The position numbers and the translations under genes are program-made. DNA of 9,537 bases. Source: Acidobacteriota bacterium (GTDB lineage Bacteria > Acidobacteriota > Blastocatellia > Pyrinomonadales > Pyrinomonadaceae). The notes under the pieces are model-generated. The model made no database searches, was not told the origin of the DNA, and saw nothing but the letters and a program-made list of their open reading frames with translations. The DNA lies in the NCBI GenBank assembly GCA_013140875.1, contig JABFSB010000481.1:1-9537 (forward strand). The letters run 5' to 3'. Positions within the stretch are counted from its first letter, which is position 1. Each line of letters opens with the position of its first letter. Shown here piece after piece: positions 1 through 7,493 of the stretch.

Positions 1-10
1 ATTTAGATGG

Positions 11-74
11 AACCACTAAAATTCACGAATCGACACGAAAGTGATTTGGTGTCTTTTCGTGATGTTTCGCGGTT
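11..74. repeat. CACGAA-rich imperfect hairpin repeat upstream of fadA
   Basis: The left arm (11-36) and the reverse complement of the right arm (49-74) agree at 20 of 26 positions around a 12-nt loop (37-48). The core CACGAATCGACACGAAA (24-40) recurs exactly at 1924-1940, so this is an interspersed intergenic repeat and not a one-off hairpin. It ends 9 nt before the fadA start and lacks a run of T. It is therefore more like a REP/MITE-type element than a terminator. No recognisable sigma70 promoter lies in the 83 bases before fadA, which may be transcribed from a gene outside the window. Confidence 0.65.
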
Positions 75-83
75 AAAAATTAT

Positions 84-1265
<1,182 letters not shown>

Positions 1266-1322
1266 TTGGCCGAGCATCTTTGCTGAATGGTGAGGTTGAT
1301 CTTCTTACGGAGGGCGGCGGAG

Positions 1323-1868
1323 ATGAAGTGTCTGGTTCTGCTATCTTATTGTGCCTCGTTTGCGATCGCGTGCGGATCACCTGCAAGCAATACTGGCGTC
1401 AATCGGGCGGCGGCCGTGAACACGAACGCTAACGCTACTGCTTATTCGAGAAGCGAAAATGCGTACACCTTCGCGCAAGTCTCGACTTTCACATACGAGT
1501 TGACCCCGTCCGGAAAGGAGGCACGCGAGATCGTCGGAAAGACGGTAACCGAGAGTAAACTTTGGCAGAACAAGGCGTTTGATCGGGAACTCAGAAAGCT
1601 AATGGGGCCCGATTACGCCACCATGAAGAAGTTCTGGAACACTGAAACGCCTATAAGGAAGTTCGGCGACTTCCTGATGATGACCGGTTGCGAACAGCAA
1701 AACTGTATCGACAATCAGTACGTCATATTCATCGATCTCGGCGATGGGAGGATCAACGTTATCCACATCAGTAAAGACGCGGTTAAAGAATGGCACGCTT
1801 ACCGAGAAATTCAGTACCTGCCCCCGCCGTTTGAAGAAGAACTGAAGAGGATGAAGGCGCGCGAGTAG
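1323..1868 (+). CDS. Small lipoprotein, possibly Ivy-like (lysozyme inhibitor fold)
   Basis: Predicted exported lipoprotein of 181 aa. I chose the ATG at 1323 because GGAGGG (1309-1314) lies 8 nt upstream; an in-frame ATG at 1287 has no such site. A short hydrophobic stretch (residues 4-16) ends in AIA-Cys17, a slightly non-canonical lipobox, followed by an Asn/Ala/Thr-rich linker (about 18-42). The folded part contains GPDY, then a GDF-strand leading to MTGCEQQNC (Cys123 and Cys128, spacing C-x4-C), then a strand YVIFIDLGDGRINVI. That order resembles the Ivy family (PF08816), whose inhibitory loop is CKPHDC, but the Pro-His pair is replaced by Gln-Gln. Function is therefore uncertain. It lies 57 bp after fadA and may share its transcript. 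It has no obvious link to fatty acid metabolism. The gene is real; the family assignment is tentative. Confidence 0.72.
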   Translation: MKCLVLLSYCASFAIACGSPASNTGVNRAAAVNTNANATAYSRSENAYTFAQVSTFTYELTPSGKEAREIVGKTVTESKLWQNKAFDRELRKLMGPDYATMKKFWNTETPIRKFGDFLMMTGCEQQNCIDNQYVIFIDLGDGRINVIHISKDAVKEWHAYREIQYLPPPFEEELKRMKARE

Positions 1869-1911
1869 ATTCGTATTGGTTCGCGTATTTAGCGGCTCAG
1901 AATCTGATTGC

Positions 1912-1940
1912 AACCACGAAATGCACGAATCGACACGAAA
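1912..1940. repeat. Half copy of the CACGAA-rich repeat
   Basis: This segment repeats the left arm of the hairpin at 11-40. AACCAC is shared at the start, and the last 17 nt (1924-1940, CACGAATCGACACGAAA) are identical. The right arm is missing, so it cannot form the same hairpin. It ends 18 nt before the -35 box of the fadE promoter. It may be a decayed or solo unit of the same interspersed family. Confidence 0.6.
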
Positions 1941-1958
1941 ACGAGCAAAACATAATTC

Positions 1959-1988
1959 TTGACTGAATGAGCATTCATTCAGTACAAT
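1959..1988 (+). promoter_or_regulatory. Sigma70-type promoter of fadE
   Basis: A -35 box TTGACT (1959-1964, 5/6 to TTGACA) and a -10 box TACAAT (1983-1988, 5/6 to TATAAT) are separated by 18 bp. Transcription would start near 1995, leaving a leader of about 30 nt before the ATG at 2024. The spacer and both box edges overlap a palindromic operator, so the promoter is probably repressible. Confidence 0.72.
1962..1983. promoter_or_regulatory. FadR-like (TetR-family) operator palindrome
   Basis: Perfect 9-bp inverted repeat ACTGAATGA (1962-1970) and TCATTCAGT (1975-1983) around GCAT. The core TGAATGA-N4-TCATTCA matches, outside the central four bases, the operator type described for the TetR-family FadR of Bacillus subtilis, which represses beta-oxidation genes and is released by long-chain acyl-CoA. 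It sits in the spacer of the fadE promoter, an ideal position for steric repression. The site is seen in the sequence; the identity of the regulator is inferred, and no regulator gene is in the window. Confidence 0.68.
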
Positions 1989-2006
1989 ACCGGCAGCAAA
2001 TCTTAC

Positions 2007-2012
2007 AGGAGA
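2007..2012 (+). promoter_or_regulatory. Ribosome binding site that fixes the fadE start
   Basis: AGGAGA lies about 11 nt before the ATG at 2024. An in-frame upstream ATG at 1967 lies inside the promoter/operator, before the predicted transcription start, so it cannot be the start. The site supports initiation at 2024. ATG 2036 is a less likely alternative because the spacing would be too long. Confidence 0.65.
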
Positions 2013-2023
2013 ATCACGATCAA

Positions 2024-3805
2024 ATGGACGCGAAAATGGAGAAAGAGTATATGAAGGGCGGGGAATTTCTGATTGCCGATCAAACGGCGGCGGAGGTTTT
2101 CACGCCGGAGGATTTTACCGATGAGCACCGGATGATCGGGGACACCTGTCGCGAGTACATCGACAACGAGGTTGTGCCGAACCTGCCGAAATTGGAAGGG
2201 CACGATTGGGGAATTGCTCGTGATCTGCTCAAGAAAGCCGGCGATCTCGGCCTGCTTGGGGCTAATATTCCCGAAGAATATGGCGGCATGGCGCTCGACC
2301 AGACGTCGGGCTGCATTATTGCCGAGATGGTCGGACGCGGGAGCGGTTTTGGTTCGACTTATGGAGCTCAAACGTCCATCGGCCTTTTGCCGATCCTTTA
2401 TTGGGGCTCGGAGGAGCTGAAAAAAGAGTGGATCCCGAAGATCATTTCGGGCGAGCTTACATCGGCCTATTGCCTGACTGAATCCGGTTCGGGTTCTGAC
2501 GCTCTCGGTGCAAAGTGCATCGCCAAATTGAGCGACGACGGGCAGCATTACATCCTGAACGGCGAGAAGATGTGGATCACCAACGGCGGCTTTGCGGATG
2601 TGTACATCGTCTTCGCGAAGGTTGACGGCGAGAAGGAAAAGTTTTCGGCCTTCGTCGTGCCGCGTTCTGAAAACTGCCGGCCGGGTGCGGAAGAGCACAA
2701 GCTCGGCATTAAGTCTTCCTCGACGACGGCCGTCATTTTGTCGGACGCGAAAATTCCGGTCGGCAACCTGATCGGCAATGTCGGCGACGGGGCGAAGATC
2801 GCCTTTAATGTGCTGAATGTCGGCCGGTTTAAATTAGGAGCGTCGGTCACGGGCGGTGCGAAGCTGGCAATCAAAGAAGCGGTGCGTTACGCGAATGAAC
2901 GGCATCAATTCAACAAACCGATCTCATCGTTCGGAGCGATCAAACACAAACTTGCCGAGATGGCGATTCGCACTTGGGTTGCGGAGTCGATCACTTACCG
3001 CACGGTCGGAATGATCGACGCGTTGATCGGCGATGGTGCGAGCAGCGAGAAAAAATTGCAGTCGATCGAGGAGTACGCGGTCGAATCTTCGATCAACAAG
3101 GTCGCGTGTTCCGAGGCGCTCGATTACGTCGTCGACGAGATGGTGCAGATCTATGGCGGCTACGGCTATTCGGCCGATTATCCGGCGGAAAAAGCCTATC
3201 GCGATTCGCGCATCAACCGCATTTTCGAGGGAACGAACGAGATCAACCGGATGCTCATCCCGGGCCAATTGATGAAGCGTGCGATGAAGGGCAAACTCGG
3301 TTTGCTGCAGGCGGCGAAGGCGTTGCAGGATGAAATTTTGAACCCGCAAATGGCGTTTGATGAAGACAGCGGCTTGCTCACGGCCGAAGCCAAGCTTGCG
3401 AAGAATGCCAAGAAAGTTGCGTTGATGGTTCTCGGCACAGCGGCCCAGAAATACCTGATGGGCCTGAGCGATCAGCAGGAAGTTCTGATCAACTGCGCCG
3501 ACATCATCATGGACGCGTACCAGATGGAAACTTCGATCCTGCGTGCGAAAAAGATCGCCGAAAAACAGGGTGAAGAAGCGGCCGGACGTTATATCGATAT
3601 GGCTGCGGTCTATTGCAATGACGCGATCCAACGTGTCGAAGCAAAAGCCAAAAACACGATCGCCGCAATGAGCGAAGGCGACGAGGGCCGCACGCTGCTG
3701 GTCGCGTTGAAGCGTTACACCAAGAACAATTCGCCAGTGAATACGATCGCCGCAAGGCAGAGAATCGCGGATACAATGATCGGGGCGAACGCCTACACAT
3801 TCTGA
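2024..3805 (+). CDS. fadE: Long-form acyl-CoA dehydrogenase (FAD, beta-oxidation)
   Basis: FAD-dependent acyl-CoA dehydrogenase of 593 aa that introduces the trans-2 double bond in acyl-CoA, the first step of beta-oxidation. Acyl-CoA dehydrogenase signature 1 is at residues 150-162 (CLTESGSGSDALG) and signature 2 begins QIYGGYGYSA at 375 and runs to 394. The catalytic base is predicted to be Glu402 in RIFEGTNEIN, the position used by medium- and very-long-chain enzymes. The core (about 40-435) is followed by a C-terminal helical extension of some 150 residues, as in VLCAD, ACAD9 and Bacillus FadE (about 594 aa). This suggests long-chain substrates. Electrons would pass to an electron-transfer flavoprotein, which is not encoded here. 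It is transcribed from its own promoter with a FadR-like operator and converges on ppc. Chain-length specificity is inferred. Confidence 0.93.
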   Translation: MDAKMEKEYMKGGEFLIADQTAAEVFTPEDFTDEHRMIGDTCREYIDNEVVPNLPKLEGHDWGIARDLLKKAGDLGLLGANIPEEYGGMALDQTSGCIIAEMVGRGSGFGSTYGAQTSIGLLPILYWGSEELKKEWIPKIISGELTSAYCLTESGSGSDALGAKCIAKLSDDGQHYILNGEKMWITNGGFADVYIVFAKVDGEKEKFSAFVVPRSENCRPGAEEHKLGIKSSSTTAVILSDAKIPVGNLIGNVGDGAKIAFNVLNVGRFKLGASVTGGAKLAIKEAVRYANERHQFNKPISSFGAIKHKLAEMAIRTWVAESITYRTVGMIDALIGDGASSEKKLQSIEEYAVESSINKVACSEALDYVVDEMVQIYGGYGYSADYPAEKAYRDSRINRIFEGTNEINRMLIPGQLMKRAMKGKLGLLQAAKALQDEILNPQMAFDEDSGLLTAEAKLAKNAKKVALMVLGTAAQKYLMGLSDQQEVLINCADIIMDAYQMETSILRAKKIAEKQGEEAAGRYIDMAAVYCNDAIQRVEAKAKNTIAAMSEGDEGRTLLVALKRYTKNNSPVNTIAARQRIADTMIGANAYTF

Positions 3806-3825
3806 GACTTCAGCGGAGTGAGTCA

Positions 3826-3889
3826 AACAGGATGTACAGGATAGACAGGATTCTTGAATCCTAATCTTGTCCATCATGTGTATCCTGTT
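3826..3889. repeat. ACAGGAT-type inverted repeat between convergent genes
   Basis: The left arm (3826-3852) and the reverse complement of the right arm (3863-3889) agree at 22 of 27 positions. The unit ACAGGAT or a close relative recurs three times in each arm (AACAGGAT, ACAGGATAG, ACAGGATT). The centre AGGATTCTTGAATCCT (3847-3862) is itself a perfect 6-bp-arm palindrome. The element lies 20 nt past the fadE stop and 33 nt before the end of ppc. Similar ACAGGAT hairpins are scattered between genes in many bacterial genomes. It could slow both convergent transcripts, but there is no clean T-run for a classic intrinsic terminator. Confidence 0.65.
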
Positions 3890-3922
3890 AATAGTCCTTC
3901 GCAATTGCGCCGACCTGTTGCA

Positions 3923-6466
3923 TTAGGCCGAATTTCTTCCGGCGTTTATTATTCCGAATGAGCAGCGGATGACGAGTTTTTCGTACGTCGTCCGCTGTTC
4001 GTCCGTCAGGGTCTCTTTCCTCAATTCCGTCAATGCATACTGTTGGATCGTGACGAGCGGCAGGACGATGTGTTCGCGTGTTCTTACCGATTGTTGTTCT
4101 ACGGGCAGGTCGGACATCAGTTCGGGCGAGCCGGATATTTGATTCAGAAATCGGCGCGTGAGTTCGAATTCGTCGCGGATCTTTCGCCATATCCCGCCAT
4201 ACCGCGGATCGTCGGCAAGGAAAGCGGTCAGCGGTAAATAGCTCTTTTGCATCGCCATTTCGCAGTTGTCGATCAGGGCTTTGAAAAAAGCATTTTCGCG
4301 ATACATCAACCCGATCGCATCAACCTCGCCTTCCATTTTTTGCAACGCCGAGCCGACGCCGTAAAAGCCCGGGACGTTTTGCTTGATCTGGCTCCAGGCT
4401 CCGACAAACGGAATCGCCCGCAAATCCTTCAGTGTCAATTTCCCGACGCCGCGTTTGCTGGGACGGCTGCCGATGTTGGTTTCGGCGTAAAACCTCAAGG
4501 GACTGACGGCGGAAAGATAATCCAAAAAGTCGGGGTGATTTTTCAGGTCTATGTACGCGGCAAAGCTGTTGCGGGCGAGGCGGTCCATCAGCTTTTCTTC
4601 GCCAGCGGTAAAAGTCGAGACGCGCTCGGCGAGCAGGTCTTTATACAGGCCGGCGTGCAGAAGCTGTTCGATGTTGTAGCGGGCGGCGGTGACGGTGCCG
4701 AAATTCGAGCTGACGGTTTGGCCCTGCACAGTAATCTGGATAGCGTCGTCGGCGATGTTCGAACCCATCGACGAATAGAACTTTTGCGTTTTGCCGCCGC
4801 CGCGGGCCGGCGGGCCGCCGCGGCCGTCGAAGAAAATAACCTCGATGTTGTGTTCGCGGGCCAGGCAGGTGAGTTCGTCCTTTGCTTTGTAAATGCTCCA
4901 GTTCGCCATCAGGTAACCGCCGTCTTTGGTTCCGTCGCTAAACCCGAGCATGATCGTTTGCCGGTTGTGTCGGCGTTTGAGATGGTCGCGGTAAGCGGGC
5001 AGTTCGAAAAGCTGCCGCATCACGCCGGTCGAACAGTGCAGGTCGTCGACGGTTTCGAAAAGTGGGACGATATCGACCGCCATGTTTTCCGGTTTCCATC
5101 CGCCCAGGATGAACAGCGCGTAAACCTCCATCACATGGACCGAGCTTTGACATTGGCTGATGATGTATCGCTCACAGCCTTCCCCACCGTTGTGCTGCTG
5201 TATTTGCCGCACAACCTGGACGGTTTTGAGCGTGTCCCGCGTGAATTGATCGGTGATTGCGGCGGCTTCCGAAAGGGCGGTGACAGCGGTCAACTGTATT
5301 AACTTCTCGCCATCCGAAACCGACGAGTAGTCGTTGCTCAGGACGCCGGTCACTTCCGCGATATTTTGCAAAACCCGTTCGTGCTCGGACGCCTCCTGGC
5401 GGATATCAAGGGCCGCAAAATGCACGCCGAAGATCTTTACTTTACTTATCAGGTCGTCGACGAGATGGCTGAAAAGTCCGTCGTGATCGGAAACGAGCGT
5501 TTGACGGATGACCGCAAGCCGCGTGAGGATCGCGTCACGATCGAGGTGTTCCGGCGAATTTTGAAACGCGTGCTCATACAGAAGCTGTTCAAGATCGGCG
5601 ACCGCGTTTTCGACATTGGCAAACGTGAGACGCCGCTTCAGCCGACGAACATCGCCGTGATAACACCGGATGATCGCCCGCCTTAACGCGGCCGCCACTT
5701 GCAGCGTAATTTCGCTGGTCACAAACGGATTGCCGTCGCGGTCACCGCCGGACCAGAAACCCATTTTCAAAAGTTCGTTGAACGGCACCTTGTCGCCGAA
5801 CGCATCCGCCAACTGTGACGCGATGCCGCCGAGCGCGTTGTAAAAAACGTTCTCCAGATACCAGATCAAGCTGGCCGATTCGTCATACGGCGTCGGCTTT
5901 TGCTTCTTGAAAAAAGCCGTTCGCCCGAGCTGCTGCAACAATGTGTTGATATCGTTGATGTTGTTCTCGGAAATCGCCGAGACGAGATCATTGATGATGC
6001 CGAGAACCGTGCCGGGATAAAACTGGGTCGGGTGAGCGGTCAGTACCAGCCGGACGGAGAAACGATTGAGGCGCGCCTTTAGGTGTTCGAGCTTGCCTGA
6101 GCGTGACGCGGCGGATTCAAGATCGGCCAGCGTTCCCGGCCCGGTCAGATCGTTCAGTTCGGCAAACGCCGCATCTTCGAGCGCGTCGAAAAGTACCACC
6201 TGTCGCTCGACATATTGAACAAAGCGAAAAAGCAGATCGGTCCGCTCGTCACCGGTGCGGTCGGCGAAGAACGCATCGATTATCTCGATCGGGCTCTTGC
6301 CCGCCGCAAACGCTTCTTCACACCGGCTGCTGAAAAGCGACAGCAGTATCCCGGTCTTGTCCACCCCGTAAAACGGCAGCGACAGAAACAAGCTATTGTA
6401 AAGCTGAAACTTGATGCCGACGGAGTCCTGGAACTTTTCCAGCTTTCCGGGAAGAGGTTGGATCAT
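3923..6466 (-). CDS. ppc: Phosphoenolpyruvate carboxylase
   Basis: Carboxylates phosphoenolpyruvate with bicarbonate to oxaloacetate, an anaplerotic cytoplasmic step. It is 847 aa from the ATG at 6466, slightly shorter than the E. coli enzyme (883), and complete to the C-terminal GRNSA. Recognised motifs in order: catalytic His145 in VLTAHPTQ; GGDRDGNPF; ALDIRQE; metal-ligand segments PLFETVDDL and FSDGTKDGG; the glycine-rich loop DGRGGPPARGGG (from Asp547); and AWSQIK. Aspartate-inhibition residues of the E. coli enzyme appear kept: the Arg in ARGGG, the Lys in MQKSY, the Arg in VRTRE, and the C-terminal Asn. Two active-site positions differ from E. coli: His579 is Asp547 and Arg713 is Lys695. 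An in-frame GTG at 6484 would add 6 residues. Neither start has a clear Shine-Dalgarno. The gene is read convergently to fadE. Confidence 0.95.
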   Translation of the reverse strand: MIQPLPGKLEKFQDSVGIKFQLYNSLFLSLPFYGVDKTGILLSLFSSRCEEAFAAGKSPIEIIDAFFADRTGDERTDLLFRFVQYVERQVVLFDALEDAAFAELNDLTGPGTLADLESAASRSGKLEHLKARLNRFSVRLVLTAHPTQFYPGTVLGIINDLVSAISENNINDINTLLQQLGRTAFFKKQKPTPYDESASLIWYLENVFYNALGGIASQLADAFGDKVPFNELLKMGFWSGGDRDGNPFVTSEITLQVAAALRRAIIRCYHGDVRRLKRRLTFANVENAVADLEQLLYEHAFQNSPEHLDRDAILTRLAVIRQTLVSDHDGLFSHLVDDLISKVKIFGVHFAALDIRQEASEHERVLQNIAEVTGVLSNDYSSVSDGEKLIQLTAVTALSEAAAITDQFTRDTLKTVQVVRQIQQHNGGEGCERYIISQCQSSVHVMEVYALFILGGWKPENMAVDIVPLFETVDDLHCSTGVMRQLFELPAYRDHLKRRHNRQTIMLGFSDGTKDGGYLMANWSIYKAKDELTCLAREHNIEVIFFDGRGGPPARGGGKTQKFYSSMGSNIADDAIQITVQGQTVSSNFGTVTAARYNIEQLLHAGLYKDLLAERVSTFTAGEEKLMDRLARNSFAAYIDLKNHPDFLDYLSAVSPLRFYAETNIGSRPSKRGVGKLTLKDLRAIPFVGAWSQIKQNVPGFYGVGSALQKMEGEVDAIGLMYRENAFFKALIDNCEMAMQKSYLPLTAFLADDPRYGGIWRKIRDEFELTRRFLNQISGSPELMSDLPVEQQSVRTREHIVLPLVTIQQYALTELRKETLTDEQRTTYEKLVIRCSFGIINAGRNSA

Positions 6467-6472
6467 GTTGTG

Positions 6473-6478
6473 ATTGTA
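6473..6478 (-). promoter_or_regulatory. Candidate -10 box for a leaderless ppc transcript
   Basis: On the minus strand TACAAT is followed by exactly 6 nt (CACAAC) and then the ATG at 6466. If it is a -10 box, transcription would begin at or next to the start codon. This would fit the absence of a Shine-Dalgarno. No good -35 box is seen at 16-18 bp (best near TCCTGA), so this remains weak. The rest of the gap 6485-6634 holds only a 7-bp inverted repeat (ACGGTTC 6580-6586 with GAACCGT 6608-6614). Confidence 0.3.
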
Positions 6479-6634
6479 ATACACAGCCGCGAAAGTCAGG
6501 AGAAGGATGGGATAGCTTGTTGAAAATGGTGGCTGACGGAAATCCTGAGATCGACGGCGCGGACGCGAGCGACACTTTAACGGTTCATCAATGGAACGGC
6601 TAACGCAGAACCGTAACTTGGGGCGTACAATCGC

Positions 6635-7168
6635 TCATTCAATATCTTCCAACCTAATCCCGGGGTCGGCGATTTTCCGCTTTAGCCATTCCTCATGCCG
6701 TCGACGAAAATCATCCATCTCCGCGTCAAATTCGGCAAACTCCGCATCCTGTTTCTTTCGTGCCCTCACGCTATCGGTCAGAAACTTCACTCCTCGGATG
6801 TCGCTGTTTTTCAGCGATTCGATCAACCCGTTTAGCTGCCTCGATACCGATTTGGCGCTTTCTATCAAATTTGAAATTTCAGATTTGAAATCCGAAAATC
6901 TCCGCGACTGCTCGCAAAGCCGGAGCATCGACCTGCTTTCACCGGCCGAGCCTTTCGATATGTACAGAAAATAAATGAGTTCCGTGGTAGTGCCGCGCTC
7001 GAATCCTTCCGCGATATTATTCGAAATTGAAACCGCCGCCCGTTCAAGCTGGTTTTTCGTGTCACCCAGGCCCCGAAAGTCTCCGTTGTTAGTGAACTCA
7101 AAGACGTTAAGAGCGAACTCAATTGCCGCTTGCCAAACGGGAAGTTCTTCAAAATTCGAATATTTCAT
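6635..7168 (-). CDS. Four-helix-bundle protein (23S rRNA-intervening-sequence family)
   Basis: Member of the S23/four-helix-bundle family (PF05635), which also includes the Avd accessory protein of diversity-generating retroelements. The role of free-standing copies is unknown. The diagnostic N-terminal half is intact: FEELPVWQAAIEFA (6-19), QLERAAVSISNNIAEGFERG (40-59) and FLYISKGSAGE (67-77). At 177 aa it is longer than the usual 115-130. The extra length is a very charged C-terminal tail (about 134-177) that may form a coiled coil. Residues 90-102, at the start of helix 4, are encoded by DNA resembling the AT-rich repeat upstream of the gene. It is not inside an rRNA gene, and no reverse transcriptase or variable-repeat pair is present. 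A sigma70-like promoter (7182-7210) and GGAAAG at 7173-7178 precede the ATG. Confidence 0.85.
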   Translation of the reverse strand: MKYSNFEELPVWQAAIEFALNVFEFTNNGDFRGLGDTKNQLERAAVSISNNIAEGFERGTTTELIYFLYISKGSAGESRSMLRLCEQSRRFSDFKSEISNLIESAKSVSRQLNGLIESLKNSDIRGVKFLTDSVRARKKQDAEFAEFDAEMDDFRRRHEEWLKRKIADPGIRLEDIE

Positions 7169-7181
7169 ATAACTTTCCGGG

Positions 7182-7210
7182 ATAATAATCGGAATTTTCT
7201 ACTCTCTCAA
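7182..7210 (-). promoter_or_regulatory. Sigma70-like promoter of the four-helix-bundle gene
   Basis: Read on the minus strand, TTGAGA (7210-7205, 5/6 to consensus) is followed by a 17-bp spacer and TATTAT (7187-7182, 5/6). The transcript would start near 7175, giving a leader of only about 7 nt before the ATG at 7168. The -35 box lies at the edge of the AT-rich repeat block and comes from its CTCAAATTT unit. Confidence 0.6.
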
Positions 7211-7324
7211 ATTTCAGATTGCTAGTTTGGATTTAGCGCAGATCTTAGATTTCGATCTTAGATTTTAGATTTCAAATCTAAAATTTCAAATCTTAAATCT
7301 TAAATCTGAGATCTCAAATTTTTG
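7206..7324. repeat. AT-rich array of 7-bp units with palindromes
   Basis: Block made of AAATCTT-like units and their complements. GATCTTAGATTTC (7241-7253) is followed directly by GATCTTAGATTTT (7254-7266), a 12/13 tandem pair. Next comes a perfect inverted repeat with 11-bp arms (7262-7272 and 7274-7284) around one base. Then AAATCTT, AAATCTT, AAATCTG (7288-7308) are in tandem. CTCAAATTT occurs near both ends (7206-7214 with one extra base upstream, and about 7313-7321). No open reading frame is supported here. The block fills the divergent gap between the minus-strand four-helix-bundle gene and the plus-strand ATPase gene. Confidence 0.7.
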
Positions 7325-7380
7325 GACGGAAATCTTTCGTCGACTGTTCGACCGCGAAATACGGGCATTTAGATGTGGAA

Positions 7381-7428
7381 CGGCTTTAATAAGGCCGGGT
7401 TTGCGGCCTGAAGACTTGAGAAAGGCCG
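7381..7428 (+). promoter_or_regulatory. Mutually exclusive GC hairpins upstream of the ATPase gene
   Basis: Four complementary segments follow each other: CGGCTTT (7381-7387), AAGGCCG (7391-7397), CGGCCT (7404-7409) and AAGGCCG (7422-7428). Segment 1 can pair with 2 (7 bp with one G-U, 3-nt loop), 2 with 3 (6 perfect bp, 6-nt loop) and 3 with 4 (6 bp, 13-nt loop). They cannot all form at once, a layout reminiscent of attenuators. No T-run follows any of them, and no promoter was confidently placed upstream. Function is unproven. Confidence 0.35.
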
Positions 7429-7440
7429 TGGGGAGTGAAT

Positions 7441-7468
7441 GAAAAAGAATCAAGATTAAATCTTTTTC
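7441..7468. repeat. AT-rich inverted repeat before the ATPase start
   Basis: GAAAAAGA (7441-7448) and TCTTTTTC (7461-7468) form a perfect 8-bp stem with a 12-nt loop. Inside it, AAGATT-A-AATCTT (7452-7464) forms an alternative short palindrome. It lies 25 nt before the ATG at 7494. It could be an operator or a weak RNA hairpin; nothing in the window identifies a binding protein. Confidence 0.4.
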
Positions 7469-7493
7469 GCCATCTCTGCGGTAAGATACTCTT

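Noticed and set aside
2924..3904. Open frame of 326 codons on the minus strand opposite fadE
   Set aside because: Antisense to the conserved acyl-CoA dehydrogenase core and rich in Arg/His/Asp as expected for a shadow frame; no recognisable domain.
4247..5302. Long open frame (351 codons) on the plus strand opposite ppc
   Set aside because: Lies wholly antisense to a well-conserved PEP carboxylase gene. The composition is what GC-rich codon bias produces on the opposite strand, and no family motif is visible.
6393..6575. Short minus-strand frame overlapping the ppc start region
   Set aside because: Overlaps the beginning of ppc in another frame and has no similarity or initiation signal that I can recognise.
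6635..7168. Part of a diversity-generating retroelement (Avd-like protein)
   Set aside because: The four-helix-bundle family includes Avd, but there is no reverse transcriptase and no template/variable repeat pair in the window.
7206..7324. CRISPR-like array
   Set aside because: Units are only 7-13 bp, in direct tandem without unique spacers, and no cas gene is nearby.
7441..7468. Intrinsic terminator
   Set aside because: The stem is almost entirely A-T, the T-run is part of the stem itself, and no gene ends just upstream on either strand.
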